Counted from the first letter of the stretch, positions 9,162 to 17,825 are shown. The stretch: DNA of 64,000 nucleotides from Thalassotalea eurytherma (GCF_030161415.1 NZ_BSSU01000005.1:186001-250000); one strand, 5' to 3'. A program made the numbers and translations. Notes: generated by a model from the sequence alone, not told the origin.

Positions 9162-9623
9162 ATGGCGACCATTATAAAAAGAACTGACATCGATAACTAC
9201 ATTGATCATCAAGCTGAGCCAACTACTTGGCATCAAGTCACGCAAAAACAAATTAATCAGTTTGCCGACTGTACCTTTGATCATCAGTTTATTCACGTAG
9301 ACGAAGAGAAGGCCAAAGACACGCCGTTTGGTTTAACTATCGCCCATGGTTTTTTATCTCTATCTATGTTGTCGCATTTTGCAGAAGAGTTCTCTTTGAT
9401 CATTGATGGCTTTTACATGGGTATCAATTCAGGATTCGACAAAGTCAGGTTTTTGCAGCCAGTAACGGTAGACAGTAATATTCGAGCACACGCACAAACC
9501 TTGTCGATAGAGGAAACTAAACCAGGACAATTTAGGCTAAAAACGCAAGTGAGTGTTGAAATCGAAGGAAATGATACACCTGCACTAGTGGCTGAGTGGA
9601 TTTCCATTCAATTGGTTAAATAA
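9162..9623 (+). CDS. MaoC-family (R)-specific enoyl-CoA hydratase
   Basis: A 153-aa single hot-dog domain protein. The segment FADCTFDHQFIHVDEEKA carries the Asp and His pair of the hydratase-2 motif (D-x-x-x-x-H), followed by PFGLTIAHGFLSLSML, the central hot-dog helix. It resembles NodN/MaoC-type dehydratases that add water to trans-2-enoyl-CoA to give the (R)-3-hydroxyacyl-CoA. The next gene, 11 bp downstream, encodes an MFE2-type dehydrogenase that would use this product. The two together correspond to the separated halves of peroxisomal multifunctional enzyme type 2. Confidence 0.88.
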   Translation: MATIIKRTDIDNYIDHQAEPTTWHQVTQKQINQFADCTFDHQFIHVDEEKAKDTPFGLTIAHGFLSLSMLSHFAEEFSLIIDGFYMGINSGFDKVRFLQPVTVDSNIRAHAQTLSIEETKPGQFRLKTQVSVEIEGNDTPALVAEWISIQLVK

Positions 9624-9634
9624 AGGAGTAAACA

Positions 9635-10540
9635 ATGACAATTAGCTTTAAAAATAAAGTCGCCATAATTACAGGTGCTGGTAATGGTTTGGGTCGAGCA
9701 CATGCACTGGAATTGGCAAAGCGTGGCGCAAAAGTTGTCGTCAATGATTTAGGCGGTGCACGAGATGGCAGTGGTCATTCATCACAAGCAAGTGAAGATG
9801 TCGTCGCCTTAATTAAGGCTAACGGTGGCGAAGCTATTAGTCATGGCGCTAATGTAGCTAATTTTGACGAAGTTCAAGACATGGTTGATACGGCAATTGC
9901 TCGTTGGGGACGAATTGATGTGTTGATCAATAACGCCGGCATATTGCGCGACAAATCGTTTAGTAAAATGTCTTTAGACGACTTTAAACTCGTTATGGAT
10001 GTTCATGTTATGGGCTCTGTAAATTGCACAAAAGCTGTCTGGGACATCATGAAAGAGCAGAATTATGGTCGAGTCGTGATGACAACCTCATCAAGTGGTA
10101 TGTATGGTAATTTTGGCCAATCTAACTATGGCGCAGCAAAAATGGCTCTCATCGGTTTAATGAATACGCTCGTGCTAGAGGGGGCTAAAAATAACATACG
10201 GATCAATGCAATAGCGCCAACTGCGGGCACACGTATGACAGAAGATCTAATGCCGGAACAAATTGCACAAATTCTCTCGCCTGAAGCTGTGACTGCGGGG
10301 TTATTAACCTTATGTGATGATGACGCGCCCAATCGAACTATTTTATGTGCTGGTGCCGGTGGCTATGCCACTGCCAACATGTTTGAAACAGAGGGTGTTT
10401 TTTTAGCGATAGACGAACAATCGCCGGAAGCTGTCAGAGCGAAATGGTTAGAGGTAACGAATCAAGACAAACAAGCAGCGCTTGATGCTGGTGTAAAACA
10501 ATCAGAAAAATTTGTTAAAAAGGCAATGGCCGCGTTATAG
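9635..10540 (+). CDS. MFE2/HSD17B4-type SDR, probable (3R)-hydroxyacyl-CoA dehydrogenase
   Basis: A 301-aa SDR. TGAGNGLGRAHAL at the cofactor site and the extended VVVNDLGGARDGSG segment are typical of the dehydrogenase domain of multifunctional enzyme type 2. NNAGILRD, TSSSGMYGNFGQ and YGAAK (catalytic Tyr/Lys) follow, then APTAGTRMTEDLMP. About 50 residues of C-terminal extension complete the length usual for this group. It should oxidise (R)-3-hydroxyacyl-CoA to the 3-keto product with NAD. The MaoC gene precedes it directly. No thiolase gene follows; the next gene is fadD after a 133-bp gap. Confidence 0.88.
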   Translation: MTISFKNKVAIITGAGNGLGRAHALELAKRGAKVVVNDLGGARDGSGHSSQASEDVVALIKANGGEAISHGANVANFDEVQDMVDTAIARWGRIDVLINNAGILRDKSFSKMSLDDFKLVMDVHVMGSVNCTKAVWDIMKEQNYGRVVMTTSSSGMYGNFGQSNYGAAKMALIGLMNTLVLEGAKNNIRINAIAPTAGTRMTEDLMPEQIAQILSPEAVTAGLLTLCDDDAPNRTILCAGAGGYATANMFETEGVFLAIDEQSPEAVRAKWLEVTNQDKQAALDAGVKQSEKFVKKAMAAL

Positions 10541-10673
10541 CTAAACTTTTGTGTGATTTCGAAGAATTTAACCACAAATTCGTAGTAAAAGATAATATTC
10601 TCAGTTAGGTTAAATAGCTGATAAAAAATAAAAACAATTAACTAGTAGAGTTATTAAGTTGGGGGAAAGTTAC

Positions 10674-12344
10674 ATGGAAAAAATTTGGTTAGAGAAGAGT
10701 TACCCGCCAGGTGTGCCGTTCGAGATTGATCCAGAAAAATACAGTTCGCTCGTTGAAATTATCAATAAATACCTTGTCCAATTTAGTGACAATACGGCTT
10801 TTATCAATATGGGTAAAAGCCTTACTTATAGCGAAGTTCACCAACAAGCAAAAACTTTTGCCGCTTATTTACAAAAAGACTTGGGACTACAAAAGGGCGA
10901 TAAGTTTGCCATTATGATGCCCAACACGTTGCAATATCCGATTGCATTGTTTGCAGGCTTATTGGCGGGATTAACGGTGGTGAATGTTAATCCTCTCTAT
11001 ACTGCTCGTGAGCTTGAACATCAACTTAAAGATTCAGGTGCAAAAGCAATTTTAATTATTGAAAACTTTGCTCATACCTTAGAGCAGGTCATCGATAAAA
11101 CAGATGTTAAACATGTCGTGATAACGGGTTTAGGCGATAGACTTGGTGGACTGAAAGGCATGTTAGTTAACGGTGTCGTTAAATATGTTAAGAAAATGGT
11201 GCCTAAATATCATTTACCTAACGCTGTAAGGTTTAATGATGCAATGGCTAAAGGAGCAAAACGATCATTTGACGAGGTAGAGGTCTCAGGTGATGACTTA
11301 GCTTTTTTACAATACACAGGTGGCACGACAGGTGTTTCCAAAGGTGTCATGCTTTCTCACCGCAATATGGTGGCAAATATTGAGCAGTCAAAAGCCATGA
11401 CCAGCCCTATTTTTGATGTAGGTAAAGAATTTATGGTTACCGCTTTACCGCTTTATCATATCTTTGCTCTCAACTCGAATTGCCTGAGTTATATCTGCCA
11501 CGGTGGTCAAAACTTACTTATTACAAACCCTAGGGATTTACCTAATTTCGTTAAAGAGTTATCAAACTATCAAATTACTGCCATTACTGGCGTTAATACC
11601 CTTTTTAATGGTTTATTGCATACGCCAGGGTTTAATGACTTAGATTTTAGCCGTTTAAAGATATCGTTTGGTGGCGGTATGGCTGTTCAAGAGGCCGTTG
11701 CCAATAAGTGGAAATCAGTAACAGGCAATCATATGCTTGAAGGCTATGGTTTGACAGAGTGCTGTCCTATGGTGTCGAGTTCACCTTATAACCAAACAGA
11801 GTTTAATGGCACCATTGGTGTTCCTGCAGCTTCTACCGATGTTAAACTTGTTGATGATAACGGCGAACGAGTGCCTCTTGGTGAACCTGGTGAATTGTGG
11901 GTGCAAGGGCCACAAGTTATGCAAGGCTATTACAATCGCCCTGATGCCACAGCTGAAGTAATGACAGACGATTGGTTTGCTACCGGCGACATTGCCACGA
12001 TGGATGAAAACGGCTACCTCAAAATTGTTGATCGCAAAAAGGATATGATCATTGTGTCAGGCTTTAACGTTTATCCAAATGAAGTGGAAGAAGTGATCAT
12101 GATGCATGATGGTGTCGTGGAAGTTGCTGCTATTGGTATGCCGTGTGAAGTCACTGGTGAAAAAATAAAAATATACCTTGTGTCGGACAGTGAAGATGTC
12201 ACTAAAGAGTCGATTATTGCTCATTGCCGTAAACATTTAACTAATTATAAAGTTCCTAAAATTATCGAATTTTCTGACGACTTACCTAAGAGTAACGTGG
12301 GCAAAATTTTGCGTAAGGAACTACGAGATTTAGAGGCAAGTTAA
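10674..12344 (+). CDS. fadD: Long-chain fatty acid--CoA ligase
   Basis: A 556-aa AMP-forming acyl-CoA synthetase, collinear with Escherichia coli FadD over its full length. The P-loop-like motif is YTGGTTGVSKG, the adenylate motif LEGYGLTECCP, the hinge region is TGDIATMDENGYLKIVDRKKD and the catalytic lysine is in LPKSNVGKILRKELRD near the C-terminus. It activates free fatty acids with ATP and CoA at the inner membrane. ATG 10674 with GGGGGA upstream is the likely start, not the TTG at 10659. The gap of 133 bp before it may carry its own promoter, and the patatin gene follows after 4 bp. Confidence 0.93.
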   Translation: MEKIWLEKSYPPGVPFEIDPEKYSSLVEIINKYLVQFSDNTAFINMGKSLTYSEVHQQAKTFAAYLQKDLGLQKGDKFAIMMPNTLQYPIALFAGLLAGLTVVNVNPLYTARELEHQLKDSGAKAILIIENFAHTLEQVIDKTDVKHVVITGLGDRLGGLKGMLVNGVVKYVKKMVPKYHLPNAVRFNDAMAKGAKRSFDEVEVSGDDLAFLQYTGGTTGVSKGVMLSHRNMVANIEQSKAMTSPIFDVGKEFMVTALPLYHIFALNSNCLSYICHGGQNLLITNPRDLPNFVKELSNYQITAITGVNTLFNGLLHTPGFNDLDFSRLKISFGGGMAVQEAVANKWKSVTGNHMLEGYGLTECCPMVSSSPYNQTEFNGTIGVPAASTDVKLVDDNGERVPLGEPGELWVQGPQVMQGYYNRPDATAEVMTDDWFATGDIATMDENGYLKIVDRKKDMIIVSGFNVYPNEVEEVIMMHDGVVEVAAIGMPCEVTGEKIKIYLVSDSEDVTKESIIAHCRKHLTNYKVPKIIEFSDDLPKSNVGKILRKELRDLEAS

Positions 12345-12348
12345 GTTA

Positions 12349-13407
12349 ATGCTCGACATTTATGCAGGTGAATCTGCTCGAAAAACAATAGAAGAAAATG
12401 GCTTTAATGCAGATTTATTCACCTCATTTTTAGGGGCCAGTGGTGGCCCTAAGTGGTTTACGCTGTTCGGCCTAGATAAATATTGCTTTGGTGAATTTTT
12501 CAAAGGAAGAACGGCACCTTTAAATATTATTGGCTCAAGCGCCGGTGCGTTTCGAAGCGCTTGTTTTGCGCAAAAAGATCCAGTAGCGGCCACCAAACGT
12601 TTTGCTAAACATTACAGTGAAACAACTTACACAGAAAAACCAGACGCAGCGGAAATTACAAAGAGCGTTATCGACATATTAGATGATCTTTTTGGTGAAA
12701 CCGGCACTGACGAAATTATTCATAATGATGTCTTTAAAGCGCATTTCTTAGTGGCAAAGTGCAATGGATTTGCTGCCAGTGAAGATAAAACCAAGCAGTT
12801 TTTAGGTATGTCTAAGAGTTTTATCAACAATGCGCTATCAAGGAAACGATTAGCGTCTCAGTATGAACGTTATATTTTTCAACAAGCCAGTAGTAACTTA
12901 TCGCTTGCTGATGAAGACGGTTTTGCCACCGTCAGGAAGAGTTTAACACCAGAAAATATTCGTCAGGCATTAATCGCGTCCGGTGCAATACCTTATGTAA
13001 TGAAAGGAATTGAGAATATTCCAGGTTGTGAAACCGGCATGTACCGAGATGGTGGCATTATTGATTATCACTTTGATTTTAATATTCAAAACCCTGGATT
13101 AACGCTTTACCCACATTTCAGCTCAACATTGAAAGCAGGGTGGTTTGACAAAAGCTTGTCTCGAAAAGTACGAGCAAAGCATTACGACCGCACGGTTGTT
13201 ATTTGTCCTTCACCTAAATATGTGGCGACGTTGCCATACCAAAAAATTTCAGATCGTAGTGACTTTACGGAAATGGAAACTCAACAACGACTTGATTACT
13301 GGCAACACATATTACATGCCAGCGAATATTTAGCAGAAGACTTTGATCAGTTTGTACAACAGCCTTCAATTAGCAAAATTAAACCGATGCAAGCATTGCT
13401 CGGTTAG
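12349..13407 (+). CDS. Patatin-like phospholipase
   Basis: A 352-aa patatin-type serine hydrolase without a signal peptide. LGASGGPKW near residues 28-36 is the oxyanion-loop region, GSSAGA (about 62-67) is the G-x-S-x-G nucleophile elbow, and YRDGG (about 225-229) supplies the Asp of the Ser-Asp dyad. It should release fatty acids from glycerolipids or other acyl esters in the cytoplasm. It starts only 4 bp after fadD and is almost certainly co-translated with it, so released acids could be activated at once. The substrate is unknown. Confidence 0.85.
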   Translation: MLDIYAGESARKTIEENGFNADLFTSFLGASGGPKWFTLFGLDKYCFGEFFKGRTAPLNIIGSSAGAFRSACFAQKDPVAATKRFAKHYSETTYTEKPDAAEITKSVIDILDDLFGETGTDEIIHNDVFKAHFLVAKCNGFAASEDKTKQFLGMSKSFINNALSRKRLASQYERYIFQQASSNLSLADEDGFATVRKSLTPENIRQALIASGAIPYVMKGIENIPGCETGMYRDGGIIDYHFDFNIQNPGLTLYPHFSSTLKAGWFDKSLSRKVRAKHYDRTVVICPSPKYVATLPYQKISDRSDFTEMETQQRLDYWQHILHASEYLAEDFDQFVQQPSISKIKPMQALLG

Positions 13408-13431
13408 CTTTACAAATAAGAGAGAGTAAGC

Positions 13432-14430
13432 ATGACAATGTATAAAGCGATCAATTTAGTTGCTCGACCATCTGGTGGCCCGATAGGACCTGACCTTTTT
13501 GAGATCGTCGAAAAACCAATGCCAGAAGTTGCTGATGGGCAATTTTTAATTAAGCAAACCTATATGTCGTTAGATCCCGCAATGTTTGGCTGGATGAGTC
13601 CTGACACCAATAGCTATATTCCACCCGTTGCACTAGGTGAAGTGATGCGCAGTTCAGGTGTGGGTGAAATCGTCGAAAGTAACCACCCTGATTTTAGTGT
13701 CGGTGAGCACGTTATGGGCATGTTTGGTTGGCAAGAGTACCTTGTGTCTGACGGTAAAGGCATGAATAAAGTACCTGCAGGCGTTTCTGATGAAATGGTT
13801 TTAAGTATTTTTGCCTTACCCGGTTTAACTGCAACGCAAGGCCTATATGGCATTGGTAAACCTCAATCAGGTGAAACACTGGTTGTAACAGGAGCTGCGG
13901 GCTCGGTTGGCTCTATTGTAGGTCAATTAGCCAAAGCTGACGGCCTTAACGTGATTGGTGTGGTAGGTAGTGATGAAAAAGCCCGTTGGGTCGTTGAAGA
14001 TTTAGGTTTTGACGGTGCGATAAATTACAAAACTGACGATTTAGTGGCTAAACTTGAAACACTAGCGCCAAACGGTGTCGATGTGTATTTTGAAAACACC
14101 GGCGGTGAGATTCAACATCATGTTTTCAATAAGATGAATACACATGGTCGTGTTGCTGTGTGTGGCATGATTGCTGATTACGCTAAAGCGGTGCCAAGTC
14201 CAGGTCCTAATTGGATACCAATGATCAAGAAACGCTTAACGGTTCAAGGCTTTGCTATGCCAGATCATTTTGGTGAAATTCCACAACTCTTAGGTAAGTT
14301 AACGCCTTATGTAACTTCTGGGAAAATTAAGTACCGCGCTCATGTGCTAGAAGGTATAGAAAGCGCTATTACTGGTCTTAATATGTTTTTCACGGGTGAA
14401 AACCAAGGTAAATTGATGGTTAAGCTATAA
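13432..14430 (+). CDS. NADP-dependent zinc-free MDR oxidoreductase (alkenal/enone reductase type)
   Basis: A 332-aa medium-chain dehydrogenase/reductase of the leukotriene B4 dehydrogenase / prostaglandin reductase / CurA group. It lacks the zinc-ligand cysteines. Visible are YMSLDPAMFGWM, the substrate-entry LPGLTATQGLYGIG, the nucleotide motif VTGAAGSVGSIVGQLAK, VYFENTGGEIQ and the C-terminal GENQGKLMVKL. Family members reduce the C=C bond of 2-alkenals and alkenones with NADPH. Next to the Old Yellow Enzyme homologue upstream, this is a second ene-reductase in the cluster. ATG 13432 follows an AGAGAGAG ribosome-binding site; ATG 13438 is also possible. Confidence 0.88.
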   Translation: MTMYKAINLVARPSGGPIGPDLFEIVEKPMPEVADGQFLIKQTYMSLDPAMFGWMSPDTNSYIPPVALGEVMRSSGVGEIVESNHPDFSVGEHVMGMFGWQEYLVSDGKGMNKVPAGVSDEMVLSIFALPGLTATQGLYGIGKPQSGETLVVTGAAGSVGSIVGQLAKADGLNVIGVVGSDEKARWVVEDLGFDGAINYKTDDLVAKLETLAPNGVDVYFENTGGEIQHHVFNKMNTHGRVAVCGMIADYAKAVPSPGPNWIPMIKKRLTVQGFAMPDHFGEIPQLLGKLTPYVTSGKIKYRAHVLEGIESAITGLNMFFTGENQGKLMVKL

Positions 14431-14454
14431 CCGCAAACAACCAAAGGAACGAAC

Positions 14455-15045
14455 ATGAAAAAAATTATAATGTTATTGAGCCTAGTGGTCTGCATGTCGT
14501 TTAGTGCTTTTGCTAACGACCAAGTAGCGCTTAAAGATAAGATTGAAAATATTGATGATGCGAGCTTTCAATGTATTAAATCAATGACCAAAGTACGTGG
14601 TTTTTATGTTGATAATATTGATAGCGAGCGATTGGATGAAACCCTACTCGTTGCTCAAGCGGGCAAAGGTGAATATCCAGCCGGCTCAATTATTCAACTT
14701 GTACCGACTGAGGTTATGATCAAGCACCCTAAAGGGACTAACGATAAAACTAACGATTGGGAATTTTTCGAACTAAAAGTTGATAAACAAGGTAGCAAAA
14801 TTCATGTTCGAGGATTTGAAAATGTCGTGAACAAATTTGGTGGTAACTGTTTAGATTGTCACCAAAAAGCGAAGCCAGAATTTGATATGGTGTGTGAGCA
14901 AGGACATGGCTGTGATCCAATTCCAATTACGCCGGCAATGACTGCTGTCATTCAAAAGACAGATCCTCGTTGTGAAGTGAATTACACACTCAATGCTGAA
15001 GAAATGGCGATTGCGAAGCAATTAAAAGCATTATTTGGCGGTTAA
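14455..15045 (+). CDS. Periplasmic cytochrome P460-like monohaem protein
   Basis: A 196-aa protein with a clear Sec signal peptide (MKKIIMLLSLVVCMSFSAFA, cleavage about residue 20). A single haem c motif CLDCH lies in GGNCLDCHQKAKPEFD. The preceding part (GFYVDN, AGKGEYPAGSIIQLVP, NDWEFFELKV) resembles the beta-rich cytochrome P460 fold. Extra cysteines occur in the C-terminal CEQGHGCDP and RCEV. It is therefore exported and probably binds haem c; its redox partner and role are unknown. It is the last gene before a terminator, 24 bp after the MDR gene, so it belongs to the catabolic transcript. Confidence 0.7.
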   Translation: MKKIIMLLSLVVCMSFSAFANDQVALKDKIENIDDASFQCIKSMTKVRGFYVDNIDSERLDETLLVAQAGKGEYPAGSIIQLVPTEVMIKHPKGTNDKTNDWEFFELKVDKQGSKIHVRGFENVVNKFGGNCLDCHQKAKPEFDMVCEQGHGCDPIPITPAMTAVIQKTDPRCEVNYTLNAEEMAIAKQLKALFGG

Positions 15046-15076
15046 CTTTGACGTAACAAGTTATAATTGTTAAAAG

Positions 15077-15099
15077 AAGGTGCGCTTAGCACCTTTTTT
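15077..15099 (+). terminator. Rho-independent terminator of the catabolic cluster
   Basis: A 7-bp stem AAGGTGC (15077-15083) and GCACCTT (15089-15095) with loop GCTTA is followed by a run of T. It lies 31 bp after the cytochrome P460-like gene and should end the long plus-strand cluster. Confidence 0.8.
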
Positions 15100-15133
15100 A
15101 TTGGAAAGAATTCAGCACGTTAAGGAACATATT

Positions 15134-15709
15134 ATGATTCGTTTGGTTTCCCTCGTTATAGGCTTGATGTTAACTGCATGTACTTCACAAATGTGGCAGG
15201 CGCCTACTTATCAAGAAAAAATTCTCGGCTACTACGGTGCTAAAGAAGAAAAGCTACTGATCGTTGAGGGTGAAGAATATAGCTATATTTTTGAAGCGAC
15301 CCAACAATTAATCGACGTACTAGTGGCTAGTCGTACACAACCTTTTGCCCCGTATTACAGTGACTTTAAAGTGGATGAAAATAATAATGTGCGTGGTAAC
15401 TTTGAACTTATCGCACGAGGAAATCCTGACAAAGAGCAGCTTCGGCAGATGGGCTTCTTCGAGAACAAATATAAAAACATGGTAATGCAGGTGCCATTAA
15501 CTGGAAAAATTTATAAGTTAGAAGGTGAAATTCCTTTAGAAAAACTTAAGACAGATCATTTTGTGCTTGTACAAACGCCTGAAACTGGTTTATCAACACT
15601 GGGCAAGGTTGTTGCAACGCCAGCTACCTTAACTATAGATGCAGGCATGGTGATTGCGGCAGGAAGTATTTTTACAATGGTCGGCACGTTGAGTGCTATT
15701 GATCGATAA
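15134..15709 (+). CDS. Putative lipoprotein of unknown function
   Basis: A 191-aa protein starting at ATG 15134 with AAGGA upstream. The N-terminus MIRLVSLVIGLMLTAC is a lipoprotein signal with the lipobox LTAC at residues 13-16. The mature part mixes charged and beta-type stretches (EEYSYIFEATQQLIDVLVAS) and ends with a hydrophobic Gly/Ala-rich segment near the C-terminus (LTIDAGMVIAAGSIFTMVG) that could be a membrane segment. I recognise no domain. It follows the terminator of the catabolic cluster and is convergent with the DUF2855 operon, so it is probably a separate unit. Confidence 0.75.
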   Translation: MIRLVSLVIGLMLTACTSQMWQAPTYQEKILGYYGAKEEKLLIVEGEEYSYIFEATQQLIDVLVASRTQPFAPYYSDFKVDENNNVRGNFELIARGNPDKEQLRQMGFFENKYKNMVMQVPLTGKIYKLEGEIPLEKLKTDHFVLVQTPETGLSTLGKVVATPATLTIDAGMVIAAGSIFTMVGTLSAIDR

Positions 15710-15730
15710 GCGATTAACAAAGAATTATGG

Positions 15731-15770
15731 AATAAGGCCTGCCTGAGTTGTTCACGCTGGCTTTATTTTT
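15731..15770. terminator. Possible bidirectional terminator
   Basis: AATAAGGCC (15731-15739) can pair with GGCTTTATT (15759-15767) through nine positions including one G-T. The 19-base loop is long. A T run follows on the plus strand. It lies between two convergent genes (ends at 15709 and 15776). Confidence 0.5.
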
Positions 15771-15775
15771 AGCGT

Positions 15776-16879
15776 TTAAAAGTGCTGAATTTTATTAATA
15801 TAACCGATACTTGCATTGGCTTTTCCAGATAAAACCTTTAAATATCGCTGTGTAAACTTATCAGCAGAGTTATTATCACAAACCGTTAAATGCTCGAGTT
15901 TAAATTCTTTTTCACTAAACTTAATGAACTGATAAAAACTTTTCGCCATTAACTGCAGTAACTTATCTTTACCCCAATCGGCACTTCGTTTTTGCATTTG
16001 GTGCGGTGCAAAAAACATGTGTGGTTGTGGGCCTTCTAGAGACTGCTCTATTTCAACGTGTTGAAAGTGGGTCGCGCCAACTCTGCACGAATAGCATAAT
16101 CGAGTGTTAAATAAGCCGTGTATCTGCGCTAATACATGCTTGTTACCCGCCATATCAACCAATACGCTTTGTCGATTATTATTGAGTGTATCAATAGCGT
16201 CATAGCTAATGACTTGGTCAAAACAGCCAAGCGATTTAACATAATCAACGCGAGAGGCGGATGTAATGCCTATTGCTGTTTTTTCACCGCGCGCTTTAAT
16301 CGCAAAAGCAAGGGCGATACTCGTTTTGCTTGACGCACTAGTAATTAAAAATTGCTCGGCGTCAAAATACCGGTTATCAAAGAAGAAGTCTTCAATTAGC
16401 CAGGCAGTGGTATATAGCCCACGTAGTAAAATATCTAAATCTTCACAAGCCTTTTGATAAGTAGGGGAATTTTCAACACGTTCAAAAAAGCTATATATAG
16501 GCGCTAAGCTCAATCGTTCCGGTTTCATGTCGTAAAAGCCTGCGCTAGATACTTTTCCCGCTTGAATCGTTAAGTGACTCGACATTGGAAAAAAGCCCCA
16601 TACTCGCTCACCTTCTTTAATATCAGCATGGTTGGTCTTTACAATGGTGCCATAACCCATCACAGGAATTCGGCCTAATTGTGGCTGACTGGCAGAGAAA
16701 AATTGCCAATAACCTAAGAAATCCCCCATTACCGCATAGCTAATGTTATTTGCCGTTAAGGCAAATTTATCTATCGCAATCACAATATTATTTTCAGGCA
16801 ACTCATTTGGCAGTTTTTGCTGACAATATTGATATTCATTGAACGTTTTTTTGTTCACTTCGAAAGTTGTTTGTAACAT
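15776..16879 (-). CDS. DUF2855 family protein
   Basis: A 367-aa protein of the DUF2855 family. The N-terminal half (VIAIDKFALTANNISYAVMGD, GRIPVMGYGTIVKTNHADIKEGERVWGFF) has the look of a GroES-like MDR domain. The region FLITSASSKTSIALAFAIKAR, followed by VKSLGCFDQVISYD, resembles a diverged nucleotide-binding Rossmann part. No zinc-ligand set is evident. Enzymatic activity is not established for the family as far as I know. It starts 2 bp after the stop codon of the alpha/beta hydrolase and is the last gene of a three-gene minus-strand operon. Confidence 0.85.
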   Translation of the reverse strand: MLQTTFEVNKKTFNEYQYCQQKLPNELPENNIVIAIDKFALTANNISYAVMGDFLGYWQFFSASQPQLGRIPVMGYGTIVKTNHADIKEGERVWGFFPMSSHLTIQAGKVSSAGFYDMKPERLSLAPIYSFFERVENSPTYQKACEDLDILLRGLYTTAWLIEDFFFDNRYFDAEQFLITSASSKTSIALAFAIKARGEKTAIGITSASRVDYVKSLGCFDQVISYDAIDTLNNNRQSVLVDMAGNKHVLAQIHGLFNTRLCYSCRVGATHFQHVEIEQSLEGPQPHMFFAPHQMQKRSADWGKDKLLQLMAKSFYQFIKFSEKEFKLEHLTVCDNNSADKFTQRYLKVLSGKANASIGYINKIQHF

Positions 16880-16881
16880 TG

Positions 16882-17790
16882 CTACGTTCGCTGAATAAAT
16901 GTTTGAATATGTTGATTCACTTCTTCATTTTTTTCATGGTGTAACCAATGTGATGCGTCGTTGAAAGTGACAAGCGAAAGGTCGTCTATGTAGTCGGATA
17001 AACCATAAGTACATTCTACGACAAACGCTTGATCTTGCTCGCCCCACATTACTAAGGTTGGGCGGCGAATATTAATTTGAGGAATGGTCATTTCTTGCGT
17101 GCTAACAACAGGGCCGCCATTGGCAACTTGTTTTTGGCTAGACGGCGCTAACTGAGGCATGGCGCGATAATACTGCAACATACCATTGATTGCCCCTTCT
17201 TGTTGCCAAACCTCTAAATAGCGCTGTTTAAGCGATTCAGTGAGTATATCGTCCTGCATGCTTGATAAGATCTTATCGAATAAAAATTGATAATTATTTG
17301 CCATCAGTTTACTTACTGCGTTTTTGGCTATCAGTTGGTGAATATATTCACTCTTTAGCTGCTGATTTGGGTTGTTAATCATTTCACGTGTAAAAGTACT
17401 TGGGTGAGCAGCATTTAGGATGATAAGGCGAGAAAATAGTTGTGGGTAAAAGGCAACTAACGGCCAGGCTATAGCACCTCCCCAATCATGTGCGACTAAA
17501 ATTACTTCTTGTTGGTGAGCGACAGCTTTTATAAACTTTGAAAAGAAGCTAATTAAATTAGGTACTTGATAAAAGTTTATATTACTTGGCTTGTCGCTTA
17601 GGTTGTAACCGGGAAGATCCGGTGCTATTACTCGGTAATTCTGTGAAAAGTAAGTTATTTGGTTTTGCCAAGTATGCCAGCTTTCGGGAAAACCATGTAA
17701 GAATACGATAGTTTGGCTATGATTTTCTCCCGCCTCAACAAAATGTATATCGACTTCATCAATAGTGACATGTTGGTGTTTTACAGACAT
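16882..17790 (-). CDS. Alpha/beta hydrolase, epoxide hydrolase-like
   Basis: A 302-aa alpha/beta hydrolase. HGFPESWHTW (about 30-39) gives the oxyanion HGxP motif, and VAHDWGGAIAW has an Asp nucleophile in the elbow position (D-W-G-G). This points to epoxide hydrolases or haloalkane/fluoroacetate dehalogenases rather than serine esterases. VMWGEQDQAFV carries the acid region and NDASHWLHHE the C-terminal histidine. It probably hydrolyses an epoxide or halide by a covalent ester mechanism. It lies 35 bp after the nitroreductase gene and 2 bp before the DUF2855 gene. Confidence 0.87.
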   Translation of the reverse strand: MSVKHQHVTIDEVDIHFVEAGENHSQTIVFLHGFPESWHTWQNQITYFSQNYRVIAPDLPGYNLSDKPSNINFYQVPNLISFFSKFIKAVAHQQEVILVAHDWGGAIAWPLVAFYPQLFSRLIILNAAHPSTFTREMINNPNQQLKSEYIHQLIAKNAVSKLMANNYQFLFDKILSSMQDDILTESLKQRYLEVWQQEGAINGMLQYYRAMPQLAPSSQKQVANGGPVVSTQEMTIPQINIRRPTLVMWGEQDQAFVVECTYGLSDYIDDLSLVTFNDASHWLHHEKNEEVNQHIQTFIQRT

Positions 17791-17825
17791 CGTTTTTCCT
17801 ACTCGTTACTTACCTATGTTGTTCT

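Noticed and set aside
1587-15045. Steroid or cholesterol degradation cluster
   Set aside because: OYE, acyl-CoA dehydrogenases and SDRs could suggest it, but ring-cleaving enzymes (KstD, KshA/B, HsaC) are absent.
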